This document shows, piece after piece, positions 6,292-13,958 of a stretch of 23,498 nt of DNA. The DNA comes from Alteromonadaceae bacterium UBA2620 (GTDB lineage Bacteria; Pseudomonadota; Gammaproteobacteria; Enterobacterales; Alteromonadaceae). The notes under the pieces were generated by a model that saw nothing but the letters and a program-made list of their open reading frames with translations, was not told the DNA's origin and ran no database searches. How positions within the stretch are numbered: the stretch's first letter is position 1; each line of letters starts with the position of its first letter. The DNA lies in NCBI GenBank assembly GCA_002339125.1, contig DDJQ01000150.1, positions 1 through 23,498 on the forward strand, written 5' to 3'. The position numbers and the translations under genes are program-made.

Positions 6292-6860
6292 ATGGTCTCC
6301 CCCATTATTGCAAGAGTAAACATGTTGTTTTGACTAGATGGTTTGCGTGCGTATATCCGGCTTTTCGTTGAAGTATTATGACTTCAAGCCCCGATGAACT
6401 TCGCCCGTATCGTCCTTATCGTTGACACGGATTAATAATCCACAGCCCTTATCAGGTTTTCGATATGTCGGTTTAACCGTATTGTCATCACGTTATGTTT
6501 ATTCAGCAATCCTTGGAAGTGAACTGGTTCATTATTAACTTAAGCGGTTGTCAATTCAGGCTGATAATCGCCACTTTAAACTCACTATCATTGCCGATAT
6601 GTTGATAAAGCGCACTGGCACATGACTCAACTCCCACCAAACAGGGTGATAGCTCACTAAAAAAATGCAGTACCTGATTTCGTCTCAACATTTTTTACGC
6701 ACAATCTTGCCTGTCTGATTACAACACACTAAATGGCTCACACTTTTTGCTAAATCCAGTCCAACCGTTGTAATATTCATTTTGGTCTCCTCACCTTGTT
6801 AACTTGATTGTTCAATTCCAGGTTTGGCACATTGCGATGCCGTTTGAGGGGGGAGACCAT
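6292..6860 (-). mobile_element. Decayed IS110/IS1111-family insertion sequence remnant
   Basis: A 569-bp remnant bounded by inverted 12-mers ATGGTCTCCCCC (6292-6303) and GGGGGAGACCAT (6849-6860). Outside these, a CCTAGAGT word occurs on both sides in inverted orientation (6279-6286, and as ACTCTAGG at 6888-6895) at unequal distances. Subterminal inverted repeats are a feature of the IS1111 subgroup. Inside is the frameshifted start of a DEDD transposase. Intact members are roughly two to three times longer, so most of the transposase gene is deleted. Positions 6304-6550 hold no gene and may derive from the 3' non-coding end. Confidence 0.75.
6551..6780 (-). pseudogene. IS110/IS1111 transposase fragment, frameshifted and truncated
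   Basis: From ATG 6780 the frame reads MNITTVGLDLAKSV..., the characteristic N-terminus of IS110-type transposases with the first catalytic Asp (D9 in GLDLAKS), to a TGA at 6687-6685. A shift at the A6 run 6696-6691 restores the family pattern: MLRRNQVLHFFSELSPCLVG, then VESCASALYQH with the conserved Glu of the DEDD set, ending at TGA 6553-6551. The second half of the enzyme, including the other catalytic Asp residues and the serine domain, is missing. It is not functional. Confidence 0.85.
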
Positions 6861-7195
6861 TCCATCGTTGACCTTGCACTCTAGGTCAAAGAACAAAACG
6901 CGCTTAGTCGTACCTAAGAGCACGTTTGTTAGTGATTTATACTGTGTGGACTCAGCCTTTGTTTAAATTACTAACAGTTCGCTGCAAAAAATGTACAGAA
7001 AAGGTCGGCAGCTTCTAATAAACTTTTCATTCTTGCTGAACAGAGCTTAGTGCTTAGCATTTGCCGGAAGTGGTTTTTTCCCAACTAATCCGTTTGTGCA
7101 GATGAACGAATTACAGAAACTACAAGCTCAGCATAACCCAACCTACTCGTGCAAAATCTTTTGGGCACGAATGTAACTGTTTAAGTTATTGTGGT
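6861..7195. other. 335-bp spacer downstream of flgN, no gene seen
   Basis: No supportable reading frame. It contains the outer CCTAGAGT-type word next to the insertion-sequence end and, nearer flgN, a CGTGC...GCACG hairpin (7148-7169) with inner CAAAA/TTTTG pairing that lacks a T tract. The hairpin may mark the 3' end of the flgMN transcript. Otherwise nothing recognised. Confidence 0.5.
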
Positions 7196-7627
7196 TTACG
7201 CGCTTACACCTTTACCTGAAAAGCCGCCTTTCTTTTTACCGGCTTTATCGTAGGTCAGGGACTCTTTGGCCCGAACATCCATCATCAGGTTGCGCAAATG
7301 AACCAGGCGTAACTGGCCTTGCTCAACGGCAAGCTGGTTTACTTCGGTACAATACTGGCATTCGCTGAGCAGGTTTTTTGCCTGGTCAATATGGGCCTGG
7401 ATGTCTTCGGGGAGGGGCGCTTCTTGCTGAAGCGCCTGCAACTGCGGGTTAATGGCATCGTCGAGGTTTTGGATAGCACCGAGCAGTTGTTCTTTATCTT
7501 TGAGCAGCGTCATTAACGCTTCGACATCTCTTGAGCTAATCAGGTGCAACTCTTTATCCAGCATCGCTTTCAGAGATGTCAGATTTTCAGTTTGTTGCGT
7601 TAATTGCTCATTCAGTGTTGCCGTCAT
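7196..7627 (-). CDS. flgN: Flagellar export chaperone FlgN
   Basis: Cytoplasmic chaperone of the flagellar type III export system that binds FlgK and FlgL and brings them to the export gate. The 143-residue product is almost entirely helical: a long N-terminal helix with heptad leucines (residues 1-70), a short linker near APLPEDI, and a C-terminal helix with the LRNLMMDVRAKESLTYDKAGK pattern seen in gammaproteobacterial FlgN, then a Gly/Lys-rich tail. It lies 11 bases after flgM with no good ribosome site of its own, so translational coupling is likely. Its clients flgK and flgL are at 18349-21626. Confidence 0.88.
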   Translation of the reverse strand: MTATLNEQLTQQTENLTSLKAMLDKELHLISSRDVEALMTLLKDKEQLLGAIQNLDDAINPQLQALQQEAPLPEDIQAHIDQAKNLLSECQYCTEVNQLAVEQGQLRLVHLRNLMMDVRAKESLTYDKAGKKKGGFSGKGVSA

Positions 7628-7638
7628 GATTTGTTGCT

Positions 7639-7980
7639 TCAGGACTTAAATCCAAAAATCTCCGATTCCAGGCGTGCAATCTTTTTCGCCAATGACTGTG
7701 GATCCACTTTGTACTCACCACTTTGAATGGCTTTCTTCAGTTTATCGACCTTTTCCTGATTAACCGGCGCTTCGGCACTTTTCTTCTGTACCTGATTTAA
7801 CTGCTGAGCAGACTGCGTCAATGACACAGAATCCTGACGCGGCACATTGGCAGCCTGAGCTGTTGATGCGGCAGCTTGCTGCGCAGCCGTTTTATTTTGT
7901 TGTGGCTGTTGCTGACCGTTGACCTTATTATTGTCAACAGGCGCTTTGGGTAAGCCATTGTTTACGTTGTTAATTGCCAT
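7639..7980 (-). CDS. flgM: Anti-sigma-28 factor FlgM
   Basis: Binds and holds the flagellar sigma factor FliA (sigma-28) until it is exported through the finished hook-basal body, releasing late genes. The 113-residue product has a disordered, Asn/Gln/Ala-rich N-terminal half that serves for export. The conserved sigma-binding helices lie in the C-terminal half (VDKLKKAIQSGEYKVDPQSLAKKIARLE at about 79-106), which matches the family well. It is a little longer than enteric FlgM (97 residues). A sigma-28 type promoter directly precedes it, giving the usual feedback, while read-through from flgA would supply early FlgM. Confidence 0.93.
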   Translation of the reverse strand: MAINNVNNGLPKAPVDNNKVNGQQQPQQNKTAAQQAAASTAQAANVPRQDSVSLTQSAQQLNQVQKKSAEAPVNQEKVDKLKKAIQSGEYKVDPQSLAKKIARLESEIFGFKS

Positions 7981-8015
7981 AATTAATTTCCACTACCTTT
8001 TAAACCTCAATTAAT

Positions 8016-8042
8016 ATATCGGCTGCAGGTAGAATTTCTTTA
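8016..8042 (-). promoter_or_regulatory. Sigma-28 promoter of flgM-flgN
   Basis: On the minus strand TAAA (8042-8039), a 15-base spacer, then GCCGATAT (8023-8016). This nearly perfectly matches the FliA consensus TAAA-N15-GCCGATAA and lies 35 bases upstream of the flgM ATG. Confidence 0.88.
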
Positions 8043-8094
8043 GGCTCAATAGCGTTTTTTTCGCATAAAAACCGCGGTATTTGTAGCCACCTTA

Positions 8095-8829
8095 TCACAG
8101 ATTCACCACGACTTCCTGGGTGCTGGCAACTTCAGCGATGACAGACTTATTAGAACTGCTGTTCACTACTTCAATGGTATCGCCAATCACGCCATCCTGT
8201 CGGGCGATGCCGGAGGTTTTTACCTTCATTGCACCCGCGTTAGCGCTAATGGTGATTCTATCACCTTTACAGATAAAGCATAGCATATTCGTTTGCACCG
8301 GCTGGCCTTCTCTTACCCGGTATTTCAGCCGGGCGCCGACCACCTCCTCAAGCGAGGTGAAAGGGGTGTGTCGCAGTTGTTTAATGTCGACTTCGGCCAG
8401 CGATAAGTGGCTGGCCGATAGCACGGTGTCAGGGCTTATCATACTGGCCGTGACAACGATAGTGCGGGTGCGGGTCACTTTGGCACTGGAAAATAAATAC
8501 CAACTGTTGCTGTCACAACTCACCCGGACGTTGAGATAGGATTGCTGGAGCGTGGCAGGATCCACATCAAAACTAAAAGGCACGGTGCATTCCGGTATGT
8601 TAATGCGACTATCTATGGGGGTCACATCCACGCTTAAATTATCCGCTAAATCGGTTTCCTGGGTTGGTGCCAGACGGTTTTCCAGAAACGCTTTAACGGC
8701 ATTCGTCATACGCTCGTGCGGCGTACCGGTGTTTTGTTGGGCAATTGCGCCAAAGTGAGCTAAGGTGATACCTGTAGTCAATATGAAAGCCAGGCGCGCA
8801 GGCAAAAGTAATGTTTTCAATATTTTCAT
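8095..8829 (-). CDS. flgA: Flagellar P-ring assembly chaperone FlgA
   Basis: Periplasmic chaperone for P-ring subunit FlgI. The 244-residue product has a signal peptide (residues 1-30, cleavage after Ala-Ile-Ala30), an N-terminal cup region with two Cys (IPECTVPF and VSCDS), a SAF domain at about 120-185 (VVTASMISPDTVLSASHL and LKYRVREGQPV) and a C-terminal beta region (GDRITISANAGAMKVKTSGIA) typical of FlgA. It is divergent from cheV and followed by flgM and flgN in the same direction. Its client flgI is at 16240. A sigma-54 type promoter candidate lies about 107 bases upstream. Confidence 0.92.
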   Translation of the reverse strand: MKILKTLLLPARLAFILTTGITLAHFGAIAQQNTGTPHERMTNAVKAFLENRLAPTQETDLADNLSVDVTPIDSRINIPECTVPFSFDVDPATLQQSYLNVRVSCDSNSWYLFSSAKVTRTRTIVVTASMISPDTVLSASHLSLAEVDIKQLRHTPFTSLEEVVGARLKYRVREGQPVQTNMLCFICKGDRITISANAGAMKVKTSGIARQDGVIGDTIEVVNSSSNKSVIAEVASTQEVVVNL

Positions 8830-8936
8830 GTTCAGATGTTTTCATTTTGACTATTATTAAATATAAATCAGCGAGTTTTGCTAATCAGAACAGCCGCGAC
8901 AGTTTATTGACGCCACCTCTGTTAAACAGGAAACAC

Positions 8937-8951
8937 GCAAACTCTATGCCC
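8937..8951 (-). promoter_or_regulatory. Sigma-54 type promoter candidate for flgA
   Basis: On the minus strand GGGCAT-N5-TTGC keeps the invariant GG and GC doublets at correct spacing; only the leading T of TGGCAY is changed. It lies 107 bases before the flgA start, at the cheV end of the divergent spacer. A weaker match than those before flgB and flgF. Confidence 0.45.
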
Positions 8952-8974
8952 ACATTGAAATATCGAGGTGAAGT

Positions 8975-9901
8975 ATGTCTGGAATTTTAGATTCGGTTAA
9001 TCAGCGCACGCAACTGGTCGGCCAGAACCGGCTGGAGTTGTTGCTGTTCCGCTTAAACGGTCGGCAGCGATTTGGCATTAACGTGTTTAAAGTCAGGGAG
9101 GTGCTGCAGTGTCCGGCTCTCACTTCCATGCCAAAACTTAATCCATTGGTGCGAGGCGTTGCGCATATTCGCGGTCAGACCATTTCGGTTATCGATTTAA
9201 GTATGGCGACTGGCGGACGGAGGATCGAAGATCTTAAAACCGCTTTTATTGTGATTGCAGAATATAACCGCTCGGTTCAGGGGTTCCTGGTAGGTGCGGT
9301 TGAACGCATAATCAATACCAACTGGGATGCCATCATGCCGCCCCCGCAGGGAACCGGCCGCGCCAGTTACCTCACAGCGGTTACCGAAGTCGAAGGTGAA
9401 CTGGTCGAAATCCTCGACGTTGAGAAAATCCTCAATGAGATTTCACCACTTAATACCGAAGTTAGCCAGGAAGTGGCATCTACCCTGAATACCGATGCGC
9501 ATAAAGATAAAATCATCTTTATCGCTGATGACTCCTCGGTAGCACGAAATCAGGTAAAACGGGCGTTAACCACCCTGGGGCTCGAAATTGAAATGGCTAA
9601 AAACGGCCTGGAAGCGCTCAAGCGCCTGAAGGAGATTGCCGAGGAAACCGGTGATGTTACCGACAAGGTCGGGGTACTGGTGTCTGATATCGAAATGCCG
9701 GAAATGGATGGCTACACCCTCACTGCCGAAATTAAAAATACCCCGGAGCTGCAAAAACTGCATGTAGTGCTGCATACTTCTTTAAGTGGAGTATTTAATC
9801 AGGCGATGGTGAAAAAGGTGGGCGCAGACGACTTTATTGCTAAATTTCATCCTGATGAACTGGCTAGCGCTGTTCAGAAATGGCTGGGTCCTGAAGAATA
9901 A
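8975..9901 (+). CDS. cheV: Chemotaxis coupling protein CheV
   Basis: Couples chemoreceptors to CheA like CheW, with a regulatory receiver domain that can be phosphorylated by CheA to aid adaptation. The 308-residue product has an N-terminal CheW-like domain (about 18-155: FRLNGRQRFGINVFKVREVL, VRGVAHIRGQTISVIDL, GELVEILDVEKIL). The C-terminal receiver domain (about 178-305) has acidic pair D185/D186, phospho-acceptor D238 in LVSDIEMPEMDGY, T268 and K290. All key receiver residues are present. A good ribosome site GAGGTGA precedes the ATG. It sits 19 bases before cheR, in the flagellar locus as in other polar-flagellated gammaproteobacteria. Confidence 0.95.
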   Translation: MSGILDSVNQRTQLVGQNRLELLLFRLNGRQRFGINVFKVREVLQCPALTSMPKLNPLVRGVAHIRGQTISVIDLSMATGGRRIEDLKTAFIVIAEYNRSVQGFLVGAVERIINTNWDAIMPPPQGTGRASYLTAVTEVEGELVEILDVEKILNEISPLNTEVSQEVASTLNTDAHKDKIIFIADDSSVARNQVKRALTTLGLEIEMAKNGLEALKRLKEIAEETGDVTDKVGVLVSDIEMPEMDGYTLTAEIKNTPELQKLHVVLHTSLSGVFNQAMVKKVGADDFIAKFHPDELASAVQKWLGPEE

Positions 9902-9920
9902 TCAACGGAGTATACACTGA

Positions 9921-10754
9921 TTGATTAATAAGGATGTGTCGCCTGACGCGTACCGCCAGTTCCGGGAGTTTCTGGAACAGCAGTGCGGTATCGTGCTTGG
10001 CGATAATAAGCAGTACTTAGTGCGAAGCCGTTTGGGCGGGCTGTTGCACGAGCGCCAATTAACTAATATCGATGAGCTGTTAAGGCAATCCATCTCCGGT
10101 CGCGATCGCGGATTACTACAGCAGGTTATCGATGCCATGACCACCAACGAAACCCTGTGGTTTCGTGACAGCTACCCGTTTGAACTATTGATCCGGCAAA
10201 TACTGCCCACCCTTGCCACCCGGCAACGACGTATTCGGATCTGGAGTGCAGCATGCTCCTCTGGTCAGGAGCCTTATTCCATTGCCATGTCATTACTGGA
10301 ATATCAGCGTAATAACCCCGGCGCCGGTTCGTTGTCTGCGGAGATTCTGGCCACTGACTTATCCAGTAATATGCTGAGAAAGTGTGAAGAGGGCGCCTAC
10401 GATGAGCTCTCACTGGCACGCGGTTTATCGGCCGAGCGCCGGCAAAGGTACTTCCAGCAGCATGCCAGCGGCATGTTACAGGTGAAGCCTGAAGTACGCC
10501 GTATGGTCAGCTTTCGCAGTCTGAACCTGCTGCACAGCTATTCTTCGCTGGGCAAGTTCGATATTGTCTTTTGCCGCAATGTGCTGATTTACTTCTCTAC
10601 AGAGCTGAAACAAAAAATACTGCAACAAATTGCCGCCCAGTTAAACCCGGGCGGCATCCTGTTTCTCGGTGCGTCGGAATCGGTGGCCGCAGCGGCCGAT
10701 TGTTACCGCATGGTTAAATGTAACCCTGGCTTGTATTACACCAAAAAAGACTAA
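9921..10754 (+). CDS. cheR: Chemotaxis protein methyltransferase CheR
   Basis: Methylates glutamates of chemoreceptors using SAM, for adaptation. The 277-residue product has an N-terminal helical receptor-binding domain (about 5-70), then TTNETLWFRD (74-83), SAM motif WSAACSSGQEPYS (108-120, with Gln where many CheR have Glu), ATDLSS with D146, and CRNVLIYF (218-225). The start is uncommon: TTG at 9921, ten bases behind ACGGAG. GTG at 9936 is in frame but its AAGGA would be only one base away, so TTG is preferred. No C-terminal pentapeptide-binding extension is seen. It lies behind cheV and before the flgB promoter, and no terminator was found after it. Confidence 0.93.
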   Translation: MINKDVSPDAYRQFREFLEQQCGIVLGDNKQYLVRSRLGGLLHERQLTNIDELLRQSISGRDRGLLQQVIDAMTTNETLWFRDSYPFELLIRQILPTLATRQRRIRIWSAACSSGQEPYSIAMSLLEYQRNNPGAGSLSAEILATDLSSNMLRKCEEGAYDELSLARGLSAERRQRYFQQHASGMLQVKPEVRRMVSFRSLNLLHSYSSLGKFDIVFCRNVLIYFSTELKQKILQQIAAQLNPGGILFLGASESVAAAADCYRMVKCNPGLYYTKKD

Positions 10755-10809
10755 TTAAAATAGATAGTTAGTTTTTTCTTTTCGTGTATTTCTTACTTCC
10801 TGCTTTTGT

Positions 10810-10825
10810 TGGCACTTAGTTTGCT
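10810..10825 (+). promoter_or_regulatory. Sigma-54 promoter of flgBCDE
   Basis: TGGCAC-N5-TTGCT is a full match to the -24/-12 consensus, 28 bases before the flgB ATG. It drives the first rod-hook unit, consistent with RpoN and an FlrC-type activator in polar flagellar systems; the activator is not in the window. Confidence 0.88.
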
Positions 10826-10853
10826 TTTATCTTTGCGATAGAGGAGAAGTGCT

Positions 10854-11258
10854 ATGGCCATTAATTTAGACAAGCTCGTGGGTTTTCATCAGAACGCTTT
10901 GAAGATCCGCAACGATAAGATGGAAGTCATTGCCGGTAATCTGGCCAATGCCAACACGCCGGGTTACAAAGCCCGCGGCATCGATTTTCAAAAAGCAATG
11001 GCCAGCGCTCAGAATTCCAGCGGCCAGTCGATGACACGCACTCACGATAAACACATGAGTGGCGGCATGGTGTCATCAACAAACATCGGCTTTAGGATCC
11101 CCTCTCAGCCGGATACCGGCGACGGCAATACCGTCGAAGTCCAGCGCGAACGTAATGAATTCTTAGATACAGGTATGCGCTATCAGGCCACTATTGAGTT
11201 TCTCAACGGTAAAGTGAAAGGCATGAAGAAAGCGTTAAGTGGAGGACAAGGTCAATGA
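10854..11258 (+). CDS. flgB: Flagellar proximal rod protein FlgB
   Basis: Proximal rod subunit, exported through the flagellar type III system and polymerised in the periplasm with FlgC and FlgF. The 134-residue product has the rod/hook N-terminal motif A31-N-A-N-T-P-G-Y-K39 after a helix, and the C-terminal helix with EFLDTGMRYQATIEFLNGKVKGMKKAL typical of FlgB. Length is normal. The start follows GAGGAGAAG. Its stop overlaps the flgC start by four bases, indicating coupled translation. First gene of the flgBCDE unit. Confidence 0.95.
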   Translation: MAINLDKLVGFHQNALKIRNDKMEVIAGNLANANTPGYKARGIDFQKAMASAQNSSGQSMTRTHDKHMSGGMVSSTNIGFRIPSQPDTGDGNTVEVQRERNEFLDTGMRYQATIEFLNGKVKGMKKALSGGQGQ

Positions 11259-11677
11259 GTCTGTTTGATGTTATGTCAATTTCTGCGTCAGGTATGCATG
11301 CTGAAAGCGTACGCCTGAACACCACGGCAAGTAATATTGCCAATGCCAATTCGGTAAGTAGTAGTGAGCAGGATACCTATCGTGCCCGTCATGCTGTTTT
11401 TGCTGCCGAGCTGAATCGCGCAACCAATGATTACAGCAAGGGCTCTGAAGTTAAGGTACTGGGTGTGGTCGAGAGCGACCGTCCGCTACAAACTGAGTAT
11501 GCACCGCATAATCCCCTGGCTGACGAAAATGGTTACATCTATAAGCCGAACGTCAATATCGTGGAAGAGATGGCCGATATGATGTCTGCCTCCAAAGCTT
11601 ATGAAACCAACGTCCAACTGGCAGATACCACTAAGCGCATTTTCCGTCGGGTGTTAACCCTTGGCCGTGGTCAGTAG
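11255..11677 (+). CDS. flgC: Flagellar proximal rod protein FlgC
   Basis: Proximal rod subunit. The 140-residue product has the N-terminal rod motif (ISASGMHAESVRLNTTASNIANANS at 9-33, then TYRAR) and the C-terminal helix VEEMADMMSASKAYETNVQ with the terminal RRVLTLGRGQ usual for FlgC. A slightly longer loop after ANS is common in this family. Coupled to flgB by a four-base overlap; flgD follows after 25 bases. Confidence 0.95.
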   Translation: MSLFDVMSISASGMHAESVRLNTTASNIANANSVSSSEQDTYRARHAVFAAELNRATNDYSKGSEVKVLGVVESDRPLQTEYAPHNPLADENGYIYKPNVNIVEEMADMMSASKAYETNVQLADTTKRIFRRVLTLGRGQ

Positions 11678-11702
11678 TAGCGGTCATTAAGAGGATACTA
11701 AC

Positions 11703-12392
11703 GTGAGTACAATTACCAACACGCAGGGTCTCAATACTGACCTCTACTGGCAGGAAGAAAAAGTCAAAGTGTCCGATGGCTCGGAGCAGAACCTGTCTCA
11801 GGAAGACTTTTTCGCCCTGTTAACAGAGCAGCTGTCTAATCAGGATCCTACTAAACCGGTGGATAACGACCAGATGGTTTCGCAGATGACCCAGTTCACC
11901 ACTGCCGACGGCATCAGCAAACTGAATGAGAAGTTTGAAAGCTTCGCTACCTCCATGACGTCGAACCAGGCATTACAGGCTTCCAGCCTGATTGGCCAGG
12001 ATGTGCTGGTAGAAGCCAACGTAGGCTACATGGGCAGTGAAGGCGCCGGCCTCAGTGGTTTTGTGGTAAACGAACAAACCGTACAGAACATGGAAATTAC
12101 CATCACCAATGCCAACGGTGAAGTCGTCAGAACCATCGACGCAGGCACCCAGGGGGCCGGCAACATTGAGTTCAACTGGGATGGTACCGACCGCAGCGGC
12201 AATTTAATGCCGCCCGGCGAATATCTGGTGAGTGCAAACGGCCAGGTGAATGGTGAAGGGGTAGCAATTTCCACCGCTATTCATCGCCACGTTAGCAGTG
12301 TAAGCCTGGCTGGCAGCAACCAGGGCATTATTTTGAATTTAGAGGGTGATGTCAGTATCAATCTTGACGACGTTATCCAGATCGGCAGTTAG
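11703..12392 (+). CDS. flgD: Hook cap / hook assembly scaffold FlgD
   Basis: Scaffold that caps the growing hook and guides FlgE polymerisation, then is discarded. The 229-residue product has the conserved N-terminal block DFFALLTEQLSNQDPTKPVDNDQ (about 36-58) followed by MVSQMTQFTTADGISKLN. The C-terminal half has the FlgD Ig-like and tudor regions, including FNWDGTDRSGNLMPPGEY (about 158-175). It starts at GTG 11703 behind AGAGGA; no nearer ATG is in frame. Third gene of the flgBCDE unit, directly before its client flgE. Confidence 0.94.
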   Translation: MSTITNTQGLNTDLYWQEEKVKVSDGSEQNLSQEDFFALLTEQLSNQDPTKPVDNDQMVSQMTQFTTADGISKLNEKFESFATSMTSNQALQASSLIGQDVLVEANVGYMGSEGAGLSGFVVNEQTVQNMEITITNANGEVVRTIDAGTQGAGNIEFNWDGTDRSGNLMPPGEYLVSANGQVNGEGVAISTAIHRHVSSVSLAGSNQGIILNLEGDVSINLDDVIQIGS

Positions 12393-12406
12393 TAGGAGAA
12401 AAGCAC

Positions 12407-13813
12407 ATGTCTTTTAACATTGCATTAAGTGGCGTCTCTGCCGCACAAAAAGATTTAGACACTACCGCAAATAACATTGCCAATGTGAACACGGTAGGTT
12501 TTAAAGAGTCGCGGGCCGAGTTTGGTGATGTATATGCCGCCTCACTGTTAGCCAGCGGTAAAACCAAAGTAGGTGATGGCGTCCTCACGCAGGAAGTGGC
12601 CCAACAGTTCAGTCAGGGTAGCCTGCAGTTTACCAATACGGCACTGGATTTAGCCATTACCGGTAATGGTTTCTTTGCCACTGTACCCGATATCACCTCG
12701 CGGGATTTTTCCTTTACCCGTGCCGGTCAGTTTAAGCTGGACGAAAACAACTTTGTGGTTAACAGCAGCGGCGACAACCTGCTGGGCTTTCCGGTTAACC
12801 CGGATGGCACCAGTTCGTCAGTGGCGTTAAGTACTACCGAACCTGTGCGTATTCCCGACTCCTCAGGCTCACCGCAGGCAACGCAGGAAGTCACCATGCG
12901 GATGAATCTGCCGGCGAACGACGATTATCTCGATCCGACAGCATTTAATCCTGATGATACGCTCACCTACAACGCGGCAACCTCGGTAACCGTTTATGAT
13001 TCACTCGGTGAAAGTCACATAATGACTTATTACTTTGTGAAAGATGGTACCGACCAGTCGACACCAACTGGCCCGGATCAGCTCAATAGCTGGTTAATGT
13101 TTGCCACCCTTGATGATACCCCGGTAGATATTGCAGGCGGTGATACCAGTGTACCGCTGCCAACGAGGGACGACCCGCAAAACCCGGGGAACACAGAGGC
13201 CTGGTTACCGGCCAGATTGTCATTTAACCAGAGTGGGGACTTTACCTCGCAAATACCTGCCGGTGGCATCGTGACTGTACCACTGGGGGATGACGGTTCG
13301 CCTGACGCCGCGATTGCGTTAACTGGTGGTGCCGATCAAACTCAAACCATCGGTATCGATTTCAACCTGGATCCGCTGGGTGGCCAGACTATCAATGAGC
13401 CAACTCAGTACGCCTCCGCCTTTGAAGTAACCTCACTTGAGCAGGATGGTCTGCCAGTAGGCCGCTTAACCGGTGTGGATATCGGTGAAGACGGCCTGGT
13501 CAGAGCAACTTTCTCTAACGGTACCTCAGAGCCGGTAGTACGCGTTGCGTTGGTTCGATTTGCCAATGAGCAGGGCCTGACCCAGCAAAGCAATACTGCC
13601 TGGAAAGAGTCAATCGAGTCCGGCGAAGCGCTGGCCGGCGAGGCGACTACAGGAACCTTCGGTGAAATCAATTCTTCCGCCCTTGAACAGGCTAACGTTA
13701 ACCTGACTACTGAACTTATTGACATGATTATTGCGCAGCGGAACTTCCAGGCGAACTCCCGGGCACTGGAAGTTAACAACCAGCTTAATCAGACGATTCT
13801 GAATATTCGATAA
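12407..13813 (+). CDS. flgE: Flagellar hook protein FlgE
   Basis: Main subunit of the hook, the universal joint between rod and filament. The 468-residue product begins with the rod/hook motif TTANNIANVNTVGFKESRAEF (about 19-39). It then has an FTRAGQF strand, D1/D2 domains, and the C-terminal helix ANVNLTTELIDMIIAQRNFQANSRALEVNNQLNQ. It is longer than enteric FlgE (about 400) but normal for polar systems. AGGAG lies nine bases before the ATG. Last gene of its unit: a strong terminator follows 18 bases after the stop. Confidence 0.96.
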   Translation: MSFNIALSGVSAAQKDLDTTANNIANVNTVGFKESRAEFGDVYAASLLASGKTKVGDGVLTQEVAQQFSQGSLQFTNTALDLAITGNGFFATVPDITSRDFSFTRAGQFKLDENNFVVNSSGDNLLGFPVNPDGTSSSVALSTTEPVRIPDSSGSPQATQEVTMRMNLPANDDYLDPTAFNPDDTLTYNAATSVTVYDSLGESHIMTYYFVKDGTDQSTPTGPDQLNSWLMFATLDDTPVDIAGGDTSVPLPTRDDPQNPGNTEAWLPARLSFNQSGDFTSQIPAGGIVTVPLGDDGSPDAAIALTGGADQTQTIGIDFNLDPLGGQTINEPTQYASAFEVTSLEQDGLPVGRLTGVDIGEDGLVRATFSNGTSEPVVRVALVRFANEQGLTQQSNTAWKESIESGEALAGEATTGTFGEINSSALEQANVNLTTELIDMIIAQRNFQANSRALEVNNQLNQTILNIR

Positions 13814-13831
13814 GATCCCGTTATCATTCTG

Positions 13832-13856
13832 AGGCCGCCTTTCGCGGCCTTTTTTG
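13832..13856 (+). terminator. Rho-independent terminator after flgE
   Basis: AGGCCGC-CTTTC-GCGGCCT, a 7-bp GC-rich stem followed by TTTTTTG. It separates flgBCDE from the flgF unit, which has its own promoter. Confidence 0.92.
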
Positions 13857-13902
13857 TATTTATTTTACCTTTTACACCTCTTTTCTTCTGCCTTTTACTT
13901 AT

Positions 13903-13919
13903 TGGCATTGCCTTTGCAA
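13903..13919 (+). promoter_or_regulatory. Sigma-54 promoter of flgF-flgL
   Basis: TGGCAT-N5-TTGCAA with correct GG/GC spacing, 39 bases upstream of flgF and directly behind the flgE terminator. Confidence 0.85.
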
Positions 13920-13958
13920 TGATCCTTATATCTATTCTTTGAGCGTCAAAAGGCAGTC

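Noticed and set aside
13405..13779. Antisense open frame of 124 codons within flgE
   Set aside because: Shadow of the flgE coding frame; no start signals and no recognisable protein. The same applies to the other antisense frames in the flagellar genes.
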